A stretch of 64,000 nucleotides of DNA, from assembly GCF_902806685.2 (NCBI RefSeq), contig NC_048552.1, positions 12,551,662-12,615,661 of the forward strand, read 5' to 3'. Source of the DNA: Maniola hyperantus. Taxonomy: Eukaryota > Arthropoda > Insecta > Lepidoptera > Nymphalidae. Positions 43,807-55,099 of this stretch are shown here, in pieces. The translations under genes were made by a program, and so were the position numbers. Under the pieces are notes generated by a model that had not been told where the DNA came from, searched no databases, and saw nothing but the letters and a program-made list of their open reading frames with translations. The stretch's first letter is position 1; the number at the start of each line of letters is the position of its first letter.

Positions 43807-46800
43807 CTAAGATGAACCCATTTCGTTCTGCCATTCCTCATGCCTTTTTGACAGGTTTTTGGAGACTGGTTTCGTCTTCTCTATGGCTGTAAGGATGTCT
43901 GAGAGCGATATCTTATCTTTGCGGTTGGTATAATCTGCAAATAAGTCAAAAATCGGTCAAGTGCGAGTCTGATTCACACATTCTGGTTCCGTCCGTACCA
44001 TCGTATAAAAAATAACACCTTAATTTTTTTTCTAAATTTTCATGGCGGCCATTTTGAAATTTTTAGTATTTGTTGTTATAGTGGCAATAAAGATACACAT
44101 TCTGAGAAAATTTCAACTCTACCTATTACCGTTCACGAGATACAGCCCGCTGACAAACAGACGGACGGACGCGCAGCGGAGTCCTAGTAATAGGGTGCCG
44201 TTTGCACCTTTGGGGCACGGAAGTGCACTATAGTAATTTTAGGTCGCTATGAGCTATGAGCCTCATAATAAAGCTTAGAGTCACTCAGCGAGCGATGGAG
44301 GGAGAGCTGCGCTTGGAGTTTCACTTCGTATCAAATCAGAAACGAGGAGATCCGTCGGAGAACCAGAGTTACCGGCATAGTTCAACGGATTGCGAAGCTG
44401 AAGTGACAAATGGTGCGATTTCAAGGTGGTGCGTTCGGTGCGAGGTCGCCATTCAGTGACCTCGCACCGAAAAGCGCAGCGTTGGTAAACCTCCCAACTC
44501 CTATGATCGAATATCATCACCATAAATCAAATCACAACGTAGGGTCCTAACTCCTAACCACTCGACGATCACGGCCATGAAGCTGTGGTAGCCTAGTCGT
44601 TAGGACGTCCGCCTTTCAATCGGAGGTTGGGGGTTCGATCCCGGGCACGCGCTTCTAACTTTTCGTTCGTTCGTTTTTAAGTAATTAAAATGTCACTTGC
44701 TTTAACTGTGAAGGAAAACATCGTGAGGAAACCTGCATAACTGAGAGTTCTCCATAATGTTTTCAAAGGTGTGTAAAGTCTGCCAATCCACACTTGGCCA
44801 GCGTGGTAGACTATGGCTAATACCCTTCTCACTCTGAGTGGAGACCCGTGCTCTGTAGTGAGCCGGCAACGGGTTGATCATGATGATGATGAAATCAAGT
44901 CAACTTACTCTTGCCTCCCATACTAGGTAGCATCTTCCTCACACTGCTCATCAGTGCCTCCTTACAGACCAGTTTCACATCACTGCCGGAGTAACCCTCG
45001 GTCTTCGCAGCCAACTCCTGGAAGTTGACCTTCGGCACCAGCTCTATACTCTTGCTGTTTAGAAACGTCTCGAACAACTCCTCGCGTGTCTTGAAATCTG
45101 GTAGCGGTATGTAGATTCTTTTCTCCAATCTTCTTAGCATGGCTGAATCTATTTCCCTGATGGGGTAGACCAAACTAAAATATTAGTATGCCATTTGACA
45201 TCTAAAACTTGCTAATTTTGACATTATAAGTTACTAGATGATGCCCGCGAGTTCATCCGCGTGGAACAGCCAGACCAATATTTTGCAAATTATATGCCCA
45301 TGCATCCGAAGCTGGACGCGTGGATAATTCAGTAGACAGTTCCAGAATCTTGACTGCATGGTTCATGACTGCAAGAGTCCCAGAATCTATTGCGGTCTAG
45401 ATATTAGATTGACACTACAGTAAGAAATTCTGGATTCGATTTTAAGTTGCCTAATGTTTTCTACATTTGTTCAGGTCTGACATGGTCTGGACAGGAGGGG
45501 GGGGGGGGGAGTTTTTTGCAACTGCTACTTACTAAGAATAAGTTGCCAAGCTCTGGAAGTAGACACCTAAAGAAGAAGATTTAAAAGAAGTATATTCAGT
45601 GCTTACCATGGCATATTAGAGTTAACCAATAGGAACACGATTCCGTCCCTCTGAGTGATTCCATCCAGCTCCGTCAGTAGCTGAGACTTCAATCTCCTAG
45701 AGGCCTCATGTTCTCCGGCACCCCTCTCTGATGCCAGGGTTTCCACCTCATCTATAAAGATTATTGAGGGGGCATAGTATGATGCCATTTCGAAGAGAAC
45801 CTAGAAAAATGTAAAAAATCTGATAAGAATACCACCAGATAGTTTTCATTTTAATTTGTGGTTCTAAAACTTGAGAGTTGTGACTTGTAAGTCCTGGTGG
45901 TGACAGCTTTTTTCAGTTTCAACTAGTTCAGCGACCCATCACCGAACTCTAGTTATTACGATTAGGTAGGTACGATGTTATCTACCAACAATACTCCAAT
46001 TTAAAATTTTGTTTTTTTTTGTCAGTTGTAGGTAACTACAATTGACAAAAAAAAACATCTAACCTCTGCAAATCTTATAGTGATTGTAAAGCAAATTCTG
46101 CGAAGCACCAGAAAAAAACTTGCCGGGAACGGTATGGGCAATTGGCAATAAAATTCTCCTGACCTTGACTATCTTCTCCGATTCTCCCCGCCACTTGTTG
46201 ACTATGGTGCTGCAAGTGATATTGAAGAAAGTGCACCCGCTTTCACTGGCGACGGCCCGCGCTAGCATCGTCTTGCCTGTACCTGGTGGACCGTGGAGCA
46301 GAACTCCTCTCCAAGGCTCTAGTAAACCGGTGAACACTTCAGGATATCTAGAAAAAATACGCAACGGATTGAGGAACCTCCTTTTTTTGGAGTCTATTAA
46401 AAAATGCAAGTCCTTAGAAGACCCGATTGATATAAAGGGGCACATATGAGTAGCCGCTTCTAGTGTGGGAACTTTTCGCGTTCTGTGAGGTACTAAAATA
46501 TCCGCCTTTAATAATAACCACTAACCAGTGTAAATTGTAAGGGTTTTCTGGGAATAAGAGTGCCCTCAATTTAAGAAATTTTTGTGCTCGTTTCGCTCTA
46601 GCCTGAACAGCTTATTTAGGCAGTCTAGAGTACAGTATGAGATGTAGGTTCTAAAATTATTCATTGAGTTTATTTACGCCTCAAGCTTAGAGCAGAAAAG
46701 AGCTTAAAGAATAAAAACATTTTACCTAACAGGATAAACCACAGACTCCATCAATATGTTCTTGGCAGTTGCCAGACCTTTGATGTCATCCCAACAAGCT

Positions 46801-49536
46801 CCCGAAGGTCTTATGATGTCCTGATACAGCAGTTCTACTAACTGCTTCTTCTCTGATGACACATTTGACAAGAATGCAGAAAGAGGCTTTTGTTCTATGG
46901 CTGGGATTGTAGAGCTGGCTAGCTGGTTTTCCTGTTAGGAATAAGAAAGGTCAGTTAGGGGAAAACGTCATTAAAGCATTGGTGATTTGATTGTCAGATT
47001 TCACCACAGATATTGACGATAGTCGATACCTGTAGTTAAATCAAGAATTCTCTATTACTCTTCATACCTTGTTCAAAGTGAAAACCGACATAATTATAGA
47101 AAGATCAGGCAGGCGCAGGACAAATAGCCTTACGTACTCTTTGAGGCGTCCCGAATGTCCCCTAACCGGGCTGCTACTGCGAATTTCTTGACACAAAACC
47201 CACTCCACCTTGCAGATACACTACCTTAAAAAAACTTGGTAACAGTGAAGGTGGAAAGCAGACCAGGATCCGGCTCGTCCTTCACCACCACAGGCTCTGG
47301 TCTGGCTTGCCTCGTCTGGAGCCGCTTCACTGGTGCCTCTTCCACCTTGATACACTACCTTCAGTAACTTGGTGACAGTGAAGGTGGAAGGCAGATCAGG
47401 GTCCGGCTCGTCCTTCACCACCACAGGCTCTGGTCTGGCTTGCCTCATCTGGAGCCGCTTCACTGGTGCCTCTTCCACCTTGATACACTACCTTCAGTAA
47501 CTTGGTGACAGTGAAGGTGGAAGGCAGATCGGGCTCCGGCTGAGTCTTCACCACCACAGGGTCTGGTCTGGCTCGCCTCGTCTGAGGCCGCTTCATTGGT
47601 GCCTCCTCCACTTTCCGGCAGAACTGAGGCTGCTTGTTGAAGCGTATCATGTAGTAGCTGCAGTAATCCTGGAAAACAAGAGATTGGGAATAAGAGAAAA
47701 TACAGGAAGGTGTGTATAGTACGCTAGTATGGCTCTCGGGGTGGGGACACGCCGCACACCCGCACAAACCCGGTGCAGGATAGCGTGGGTGACGTGCGGA
47801 TGGGCAGGGCATCTCATACCCCGATTGTCATTTCGACCTGTCGCGTACTATACAGGTGTCCCAAAATATATTGTCAAGCGGAAGTACAGAGGTCGAACAC
47901 TGCACACTGACTAGGGCTATCCAAATCACCCCTCTTCAAATTCTTACCTACCCTCAAAAATATAATTTTCAAAACTTTTGATTGCAAAAGGCGGAAACAC
48001 GTTTTCTCTTTTGCGGCAGATATTTGGATATTTTTCCTGAATCACCATTTCAGTTGCAAACGCGAGAGACATGACGTATATACAAGTTCAGATAAGGCTG
48101 TATTCACAAAGTAAGTTAGTCTGTTGAGATATTTTTGTCGCAACACACCAACATCGAAAGCTCTCACGACTAGCTCGTATGCAATGGTCATGTTTGTATT
48201 ATTATAAGTTTGTCCAAAAACCAGATTTCGCAAATGGATGAAGTATAAACAGACACAGGGCAACAAAAAACCTTACGGACTTGACACTGAATTTGTGAGG
48301 TCCCCTGAGGCCGCGTCTTGGCTATTACTAAATTCTCGCTGGTGAGAGCTGGTCTCGTTAGAGGTTTCGGCCGCAACTAGTTACTACTCTACCGTCACGT
48401 TCCCGGTTACACACATGCCACTAAGCGATTGAATTACCTGGTGGTCTGGTGGGAGGCTTCGGCCGTGGCTAGTTACCATCTTACCGGCAAAGCCATACCG
48501 CCAAGCGATTTAGAGTGCCGGTACGATGCCGTGTAGAAACCAAAGGCGGCAAAACCAAAACCAAACCCATGCTGGGTTTAAGAAAAACTGCCGTACCCCT
48601 CCCAGGTTAAACCGCGTCCATCTTAGATTGAATCATTACTTACCACCAGGTGAGATTGCAGTCAAGGGCTAACTTGTATCTGAATAAAAAAACCATACCC
48701 CTTCCAAGTTAGCCCGCTTTCAATTTACGACTGCATCAGGATAAAAAAATGCAGCTTTTCTTAAATCAACCAACAGATGAGATCACTCATCGCAACTTGT
48801 CGGTAGTAAAATAAAGTTTGATTCGTGAGACAATACAGTATTTGACAACTAGTCGAATCAGTAACTTTTTATCAAACGTCAAAACGTTTCTATGAAATAC
48901 TGGAATGTGACGTCACATCATAATGACGTACTTTTTAGTTTATTCGGTAATTTAAAATGGTTATTACACTTGAAACTAACAAAGGACGTGCGGATTTTAC
49001 GTATTTTGGAAGACCCTCTATTTAATAATCACTGAGGGTTTTTTTTTGTAGTCAAATACCCAATTATCACAAGTGTGTCCACAGCCTAACCTACTACGTC
49101 ACCGTGGCGTCCGCGAGTCTCAAACATTTCCCGTGGCAGCCATCCAACTCTACGATGCACAATGGAAGTTACGTATTACACAATAGGTAAGAAAGTACCT
49201 ACTCCCATGACCGATCCTAAACAAACACTTGGATATTTATTTTTCAGTCAGTCAGTTTTCCCCTCTAATTTTAATATGGGTAAGTACCTTCAAGTCAAGC
49301 GTTCTAACAAGCCCCTGTATATCGGTCAGTTTAAATCCTTTGTTTAAAGACATTTCAAAAGAGTTTTAAAAGAAATCTTGACTGAACAAAATTTTGAAAT
49401 CATGAATGAGAGAAACCCAGAACTACCTATAGCGACATTTGAAAAATATCAAACAGATTCTGCTCGTTTTGTAAAACAACCACTTGTGTAACTCAAAGCT
49501 TGCCCGTGTACCTACGTACCTACTTACTCGTAGTAT

Positions 49537-49569
<33 letters not shown>

Positions 49570-52131
49570 AAAAAGTTTATTTTTTAAGGCTGTACCACAC
49601 ATTACCAGCTAAACCTGGTTAGGTTAGGTTATCCCGGCGCCTCTTATACTTGAGTAGTAAGTCAAAAGACCTCAAGTAGAAGAAGCGCCGGAATAAACCA
49701 TGTCATGTGTGGCACATCCCGAAAAAAAAGGTCCCCACTCAGCATAAATGCCATATGTCTTGCACAAGTACAAAAACATACAGCGCTGGTTTTCAGTAGG
49801 AACCCTGATTCGGGTGGCGCCACGGAATTATTTTATTTGTACTTATCTAATCTATCTATTCTATATGTTAATAATATATACAAATTCACACATATTATAC
49901 TTACTTACATATATATAATTGGACACATCTATGCACATGTATAAGGTATGCCTATGATGTAACCTAAATCTTGTTACAAAAAGGAGTACTCCGCCACATG
50001 ATCCTGAAATTCTACCTGTTTATCCAAAAGGAAGCTATTTTGATGTTGTCTTTTCACAGAGCCGGTCCTACCTTAGGAGAACTCTCAGGCATGTTTCCAC
50101 AGTCAATTTTAGACTTACCTTAATACAAGTTAAAAAATCAATTAAAAAATGCTCCTAAAAAAAGCTTTAAAGTATTATACGATTGAAGATTATGTAGATG
50201 ATAAAAATCATGGATTTTGATTCGCTCCAGCAATGTGCGGAGCTGCAATTGATTGTACACTGTACAGTATATTGTCAATTGAACACTTGAAAAGAGCAAC
50301 CGCCGTGTTTCTTGACAGAGATGACAGATAGCTAATTGCTAATTGTTTTTTTTTTAATCAATATAGGCACCAAAGGAGTATGGGTTTCATAAAAACTGCC
50401 ATACCCCTTCCAGGTTAGCCCGCATCCATCTTAGATTGCATCATCACTTACCACCAGGTGAGATTCGGAGGTCGGGGGTTCGATCCCGGGCACGCACCTC
50501 TAACTTTTCAGTCATGTTAGTTTTAAGTAATTAAATATCACTTGGTTTGACGGTGAAGGAAAACATCGTGAGGAAACCTGCATACCTGAGAGTTCTCCAT
50601 AATGTTCTCAAAGGTGTGTGAAGTCTACCAATCCGCACATGGCCAGCGTGGTAGACTATGGCCAAACCCCTTCTCATTCTGAGAGGAGACCCGTGCTCTG
50701 TAGTGACCCCATGATGGGTTGATCATGATGATGATGATGATCTCGGAAGAGTACTTCAAATCCTAGCCATGCTATAAGATGTAGCTCGGCTGGTGGAAAG
50801 GCAGCTTTATGTGGCAGTTTGTAGTAAATTGTGCTCCATTGGGCGCGAGCTTAGCGCGCTTTCTAATTTTCCCTTTATTTAGGTCACTGGGCTCGAAACG
50901 TATTAAGATAGATGTCATGGTATCTACCTTACATAGGACTCAAGTTGTAAGTCTTGCCATTTTGTTCATTTGCGAATTTATTGTGAGTGGAAGCGAGTCT
51001 TATTGAACTGGTAACTGGTTTATTTATCAGAGCAAGAGCTAAGAAACACTCTCGATCAAGACACCGGCCAAGAGCGAGTCAAGCTCGCGCAACGAGGGTT
51101 CCGTAATACAGTCTCATTTTTTCGACATTTTGCACGATACTTCATAAACTATGATGCATAAAAATCTGTTTTAGAATGTACAGGTAAAGAAAGCCCTTTC
51201 ATATGATACCCCACTTGTTATAGTTAACCAAACCACACATGGCCAGCGTGGTAGACTATGGTCAAAACCCTTTTCACTCTGAGAGGAGACCCGTGCTCTG
51301 TAGTGAGCGATGGGTTGATCATGATGAATTATCATCATCAGGTAAACAGCTGGCCTGACCTGCAGTATGATATCCAGGTCGATGTTGTCACACAGGGTGT
51401 ACTCGTCCGTCATAGCGGCCTCTGAGACCAGGGTTTCGGCGCTGCGCATCAAGCCCTCCTGCTTCAGGAAGCCCAGGACTAGGTACTTGAGGATGCGTTT
51501 CCTTGTACGGAACAGAGCTTCTTTCTGGAACGAAAAATGGATCAATCGTGACACTTAGAAAGTGTTGATTCTCCTTACTTCTAGCTACATTTATTTATTT
51601 ATTAGCTGATGCCCGCGACTTCGCCCGTGTGGAATTAGGTTTTTTAAAAATTCCGTGGGAGCTCTTTGATTTTCCGGCATAAAAAGTAGCTTAAATATCA
51701 CTCTCCAGGTATTTATCTATATCCATGCAAAATATCACGTCAATCCGTTGCACCGTTGCGACGTGATTGAAGGATAAACCAACAAACCAACAAACAAACA
51801 CACTTTCGCATTTATAATAAGGGTACCTACTGATGTACGTGGCTAATTACGATCCTACCGGCAAAGCTGTGCCGCCAAGCGATTTAGCGTTCCGGTACGA
51901 TGCCGTGTAGAAACCAAAGGGGTATGGGTTTAATAAAAACTGCCATACTCCTTCCCGTTTAGCCCGCTTCCATCTAAGATTGCACCCATCCAGCTACAGA
52001 TGTAGATCAATGTTGCTTAACAAGCTAAATTAACAAAAGATAGCTGCATAAATAAAAGAGCTAAGTGGGCAATAAGTACGTACAGTTTCAAGTTTCCTCA
52101 TATGGCTCATTGGGCGATTAACTCCGGCCAT
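43807..52131 (-). CDS. KATNAL2: Katanin p60 ATPase-containing subunit A-like 2 (eight exons)
   Basis: Minus-strand exons: 1 52084-52131 (tentative), 2 51360-51524, 3 47492-47668, 4 46726-46931, 5 46164-46347, 6 45607-45800, 7 44909-45156, 8 43807-43934. All junction phases agree and give 449 codons plus stop. LisH domain in exon 2 ([20 protein letters not shown], then [12 protein letters not shown]) continuing into exon 3 ([14 protein letters not shown]), a Lys/Pro-rich linker, then the AAA domain: [20 protein letters not shown] (exon 4), Walker A GPPGTGKT (218-225), [11 protein letters not shown], Walker B IIFIDE (D277, E278), Arg-finger region MLRRLEKR (331-338), [14 protein letters not shown] (exon 7), and the C-terminal helix [18 protein letters not shown] (exon 8). 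Known relatives are microtubule-severing or ciliary/spermatid factors. The protein is shorter than vertebrate KATNAL2 (about 540) mainly in the linker. Catalytic residues are intact. Confidence 0.93.
43951..44224 (+). mobile_element. Repeat C, full copy 2
   Basis: 'ggtcaagtgcgagtctgatt' to 'tttggggcacggaagtgcac'. Begins 17 bp from the exon 8 acceptor of KATNAL2. Confidence 0.85.
44265..44520 (+). mobile_element. LINE 3' fragment, degenerate
   Basis: 'actcagcgagcgatggaggg', 'gttcaacggattgcgaagct', similar to 12195-12480; frame broken. Confidence 0.6.
44581..44891 (+). mobile_element. SINE-1, full length
   Basis: Head 'agcctagtcgttaggacgtc' and B-box 'gggttcgatcccggg', body, tail 'gatcatgatgatgatga'. 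Ends 17 bp from the exon 7 donor of KATNAL2. Confidence 0.9.
45235..45606. other. KATNAL2 intron 6
   Basis: Starts with a truncated repeat A ('agatgatgcccgcgagttca', 45236-45270) and has a run of about 13 G at 45497-45509; otherwise unassigned. Confidence 0.6.
46011..46056. repeat. 21 bp hairpin in KATNAL2 intron 5
   Basis: Arms 46011-46031 and 46036-46056 pair with one G/A mismatch ('gtttttttttgtcagttgta' plus 'g'), loop 'gtaa'. Confidence 0.92.
46348..46725. other. KATNAL2 intron 4
   Basis: AT-rich, no recognised repeat or gene. Confidence 0.6.
47209..47611. repeat. KATNAL2: Three tandem 133 bp copies spanning the KATNAL2 exon 3/intron 3 border
   Basis: Units at about 47479-47611, 47346-47478 and 47213-47345; spacing of 'cttggt' at 47235, 47368 and 47501 is exactly 133. 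Each holds the 3' half of exon 3, its donor and the first about 20 nt of intron. 'aggtggag'-like microhomology is present at both original borders. Confidence 0.95.
47713..47854. mobile_element. GC-rich TIR element, copy 2 (KATNAL2 intron 2)
   Basis: 'gtgtatagtacgc' to 'gacctgtcgcgtactatac', with 'gatagcgtgggtgacgtgcg' inside. Confidence 0.85.
47855..48436. other. KATNAL2 intron 2, unassigned
   Basis: No supported gene. A short SINE-2-like piece ('gaggtttcggccgcaactag') at 48355-48385. Confidence 0.5.
48437..48690 (+). mobile_element. SINE-2 body and tail
   Basis: 'tggtctggtgggaggcttcg', 'gtgccggtacgatgccgtgt', 'cttaccaccaggtgagattg', 'cttgtatctgaataaaa'; head missing. Confidence 0.88.
48691..49536. 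other. KATNAL2 intron 2, unassigned
   Basis: 48835-49080 ('agtatttgacaactagtcga', 'ttggaagaccctctatttaa') recurs in part at 61395-61445 and 62090-62160, so it is repeat-derived. No gene. Confidence 0.5.
49537..49575. repeat. (GAAA)n microsatellite
   Basis: About 9 GAAA units. Confidence 0.9.
49591..49715. mobile_element. Fold-back element, 125 bp
   Basis: Outer arms 'tgtaccacacat' and 'atgtgtggcaca'; inner arms 'ccggcgcctctt' (49634) and 'gaagcgccgg' (49683), 'tacttgag' and 'ctcaagta'. Contains two TTAGG units in 'ggttaggttaggtt'. Confidence 0.75.
50365..50741 (+). mobile_element. SINE-2 tail joined to 5'-truncated SINE-1
   Basis: 50365-50462 is SINE-2 ('ggtatgggtttaataaa'-type to 'ccaccaggtgagatt'); 50463-50741 is SINE-1 from 'cggaggtcgggggttcgatc' to 'gatcatgatgatgatgatga'. 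Confidence 0.85.
51058..51340. mobile_element. Repeat C fragment followed by SINE-1 3' part
   Basis: 51058-51200 'accggccaagagcgagtcaa' to 'gatgcataaaaatctg'; 51229-51340 'catggccagcgtggtagact' to 'gatgggttgatcatgatgaa'. Ends about 16 nt from the exon 2 donor of KATNAL2. Confidence 0.8.
51604..51985 (+). mobile_element. Repeat A followed by SINE-2 body
   Basis: 51604-51830 'agctgatgcccgcgacttcg' to 'tttcgcatttataataa'; 51838-51985 'gtggctaattacgatcctac' to 'cgcttccatctaagattgca'. Confidence 0.85.
52084..52131 (-). CDS. KATNAL2: Putative KATNAL2 exon 1
   Basis: ATG at 52131 with context GAAATGG; 16 codons ([16 protein letters not shown]) in phase 0 to donor ACT|GTACGT, joining [10 protein letters not shown] of exon 2. 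Chosen because exon 2 starts at an acceptor and lacks a start; similarity to other N-termini is too weak to prove it. Confidence 0.45.
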
Positions 52132-52540
52132 TTCCAAAAGTTGTTTTGAACTGTCACCTAAATTATTTTAAAACCTTCCCAATAACCTATACTTAACTTA
52201 ATATCAAATAATTACTATTTGAAATTCAACTCAGTTACCTACCACGTATATTTGTTAATTATTTTATTTTACTACAGTTATTTTGAATAATTTAATATAT
52301 TTGTTTATTTATAATTGCATTGGATGTTAAACAATGACAGGGAACTGCAAGTTGACTGACAATATTACTTAGGGTTGTTGTTGCGTTGCCTAGTGGCAGG
52401 AGTTGGTACGGATTGGTACCATACTTAGTTGGTACAGTACGCGGCCTAAAGTAATGTACATCGACCTTTAGAATGAGATAGCAGATTTGTAGAGCACTGT
52501 CTCTGTCGTTGAGACCGACAAAACGTCATAAATATAGGTA
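52132..52540. promoter_or_regulatory. Likely KATNAL2 promoter region
   Basis: Sequence just upstream of the putative start (minus strand). AT-rich with no TATA box I would defend; assigned only by position. Confidence 0.3.
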
Positions 52541-52542
52541 AC

Positions 52543-52790
52543 TAGCTGATGCCCGCGACTTCGTACGCGGGGATTTAGAATTTTTAAATATTCCGTGGGA
52601 ACTCTTTGATTTCACGGGATAAAAAGTAGCCTATGTAACTCTCCAGGTATTTGACTATACCAATACAAAAAATCACGTCAATCAGTTTCTCCGTCGCGAC
52701 GTGATTGAAGGACAAACCAACAAACCAACAATGAAATAAACCAACAAACCAATAAACCAACAAACAAACACTTTCGCATTTATAATAATG
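52543..52790 (+). mobile_element. Repeat A copy
   Basis: 'agctgatgcccgcgacttcg' to 'actttcgcatttataataat'. Confidence 0.88.
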
Positions 52791-52887
52791 AGATTAGGTA
52801 TGAGTAACAGAGACAACGCTCTACAAAGCCGAAATGTAATTCTAAAGGCTATTGTTCATCACATCACGTACTGTAATATACACACTT

Positions 52888-53066
52888 TTTTTTTTTTAAA
52901 GAATATTAGCCATGTGAAATGACTAATATTCCCCTTTCCTCTCCAACTAAGCGTCAGGCTTGTGCTAGGAGTAGGTACGACAATAGTGCAACGGGCGGGG
53001 TTTGGACCGTCGACCTTCCGGTTTTCAGTCCACTCCTTTACCGGTTGAGCTATTGAGGCTTAAAAG
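52888..53066 (-). mobile_element. SINE-3 copy 1
   Basis: Antisense to 55622-55804: T-rich end, 'atgtgaaatgactaatattc', 'agcgtcaggcttgtgctagg', 'gtccactcctttaccggttg', 'agctattgagg'. Confidence 0.88.
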
Positions 53067-53121
53067 CTTAAAAGAGGCTTTTCTCGAGCATGGTCGTAAG
53101 TCCGGGTGAATATCCACTTGA

Positions 53122-53385
53122 AGTACAAGGTCGACATGGCAAGCAGGGTGAGGACGCCCCGCACACCCTCACAGCCGCCGCGTTGACCCGGTGTGGGATA
53201 GTGCGGATGACTTACGGGTGTGTGGGGTGTCCCCCCGTCTCATACCCCATTGTCATGTCGACCTGTCGCGAATTATACCTACCAATGATAGTATCTAATG
53301 ATATTATAACTAAGCGGTGATAGACGTCGGCCTCTTATTTGAGGGGTCCGGGGTTCGATCCTGGGCACGCACCTCTAACTTTTTG
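53122..53385. mobile_element. GC-rich TIR element copy 3, then a SINE-1 head
   Basis: 53122-53278 'agtacaaggtcgacatggca' to 'gacctgtcgcgaattatac'; 53313-53385 'gcggtgatagacgtcggcct' with B-box-like 'gggttcgatcctggg'. Confidence 0.75.
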
Positions 53386-53894
53386 AAGTTACGTGCGTTT
53401 TAAGCAATAGGGTCTTGGACTGTAGTGATAAAATGCTGTGATGTTTTGTATAGCGGTAGAATGGGGCTAGAATTCATTATTCAGCAATATGTAGGCAGGT
53501 AATTGTTGGTACTTAGCTAAGTATTCAGACGTAATATGTTTAGTCCCTGTCCTTGAATATCGCGTATGTATACTTAGCACGCAATTTGCATGTTTGTACT
53601 TACATCACTACATACCAAACTGTTAGGTTAACCATATCCCCCTTATTAATAGGACTGTCTCACTTTGCTGAAATGTAATAAGCCGGCTCACTACAGAGCA
53701 CGGATCCCCTCTAAGGCTGAGATCTATAGGGCGCTAGGGCAAAAGACTTTGCTTAGACTTAAGACAAAGTTACAGCGAGACAGAGCTATATCTCTTCGTT
53801 TTAACTCAATCTTAAGTCTGAGCTAAGTCAAAGTGCGCTCCATAGATCTCAGCCAGAGTCCCTTCTCATACTAAGGTTACATGCTGTTAATTAT

Positions 53895-54430
53895 CACGAA
53901 ATGTGAACACGCCAGGTACACACCAAAATGTGAACACGCCAACACATTAGTGTGAAATACGCCCACAGCGTGAAATACGCCAAACACATTTTAACGTAAA
54001 CATGCCAGTCACCACAGCGTGAATACGCCAAATATTAGCGTGATCACGCCAACCACATTTAGCATGTAGGGGCTGACTAGGCATTGTTATAGGGACTGAC
54101 TAAGCATTACTCGGTAGCTAAAGCAATGGGTAGCCAGTCCCTACCAGCCGGTCGTTGAGCAAACACGCTCTCACAAAAAAACTCTGTTCCAAAAGGTTCG
54201 AAGTGTATAATTAACTGTCCCAATAAAACACTCCCCAAGACATTCCTATAGTAGTGAAGACCCAAACCTCACAAGCAGGAACAGCTCAAACACCACAGCG
54301 CCACGCCAAAACATTTAACGTAAAGTACGTCAACCACCAGCGTAAAGTGTAAACATGCCAAGCACCACAACGTGAACACGCTAAACACCACAGCGTGAAT
54401 ACGCCAAACACATTTAGTGTGAACACGAGC
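53895..54430. repeat. Degenerate minisatellite of GCGTGAA..ACGCCAAACAC units
   Basis: Many 20-24 bp units such as 'cacagcgtgaatacgccaaa' and 'cacaacgtgaacacgctaaa' occur at 53895-54060 and 54290-54430, separated by unrelated sequence with 'gggactgactaagcattact'. Each unit carries a small imperfect palindrome (gcgtg..cacgc). Confidence 0.85.
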
Positions 54431-54856
54431 TCTTTTAGCGTAAAACTGTGTAAACATAAAGCTGTAGGCACATGTAGGCAATTGCTTTTTATAGACTGTA
54501 GGTAGGTAACCTGAAGGGTTACTAAAACAACGCGCCACAATCCCATTAAGGGATTGTAGAAGACGTCATTAGCTAATGACCATTAGAAAAGAAAATTACT
54601 AGCCCGCGACCTCGACCTCGACCGCGCGATTTAACTCTTTTCTTAAGGAAATAAATGTTATCTATATACATATGTACTATTTATATATTCATATTTTAAA
54701 GAGGTAAAGTTTGTTTGTAGGAAGTAATCTCTGGATCTACTGAACCGAATTTTGAAAATTCTTTCTCCGTTAGCTGCGTTCAATAACTTGTTAAAGTGAA
54801 AAGAAGTTTTCACTTCAGAAATATGTTTGAAATTCAAATAGGTACTTAGGTATCAA

Positions 54857-55002
54857 CAGTGGCGTGCACAGTGTTCGAAGCCAGGGTAGGCATTAGTTAG
54901 GTAGGAACCTGTTTACATACAGGTCAAAATGAAAAATATGCATTGAGTTATTACAACTCGGGTAAGCAGTGCATTTATGCCTCTATGAGCTGCACGCCAC
55001 TG
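54857..55002. mobile_element. Small hAT-like TIR element
   Basis: Exact 12 bp TIRs 'cagtggcgtgca' (54857-54868) and 'tgcacgccactg' (54991-55002). CAG...CTG ends fit hAT; an 8 bp TSD is not evident. Confidence 0.75.
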
Positions 55003-55099
55003 CTTACCGCTGATACCGTATCAACCTACTGAGCTTTTACTGAGTTTTTGTGACTAGTATTTAATGTGACTAATTTTATCAAAACTAGGTATATCATAA

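Noticed and set aside
44581..44660. Functional tRNA genes at SINE heads (also at 13523, 24484, 50463, 53313 and 55622)
   Set aside because: A- and B-boxes are present, but the cloverleaf does not close and each head continues into a SINE body repeated elsewhere.
49618..49634. 'ggttaggttaggtt' as an interstitial telomere repeat (TTAGG)n
   Set aside because: Only two units, and they fall inside a small fold-back element; too short to indicate telomeric origin.
54269..54546. Overlapping ORFs rich in Cys, Trp and Leu
   Set aside because: They arise from the reverse strand of the GCGTG minisatellite in two frames.
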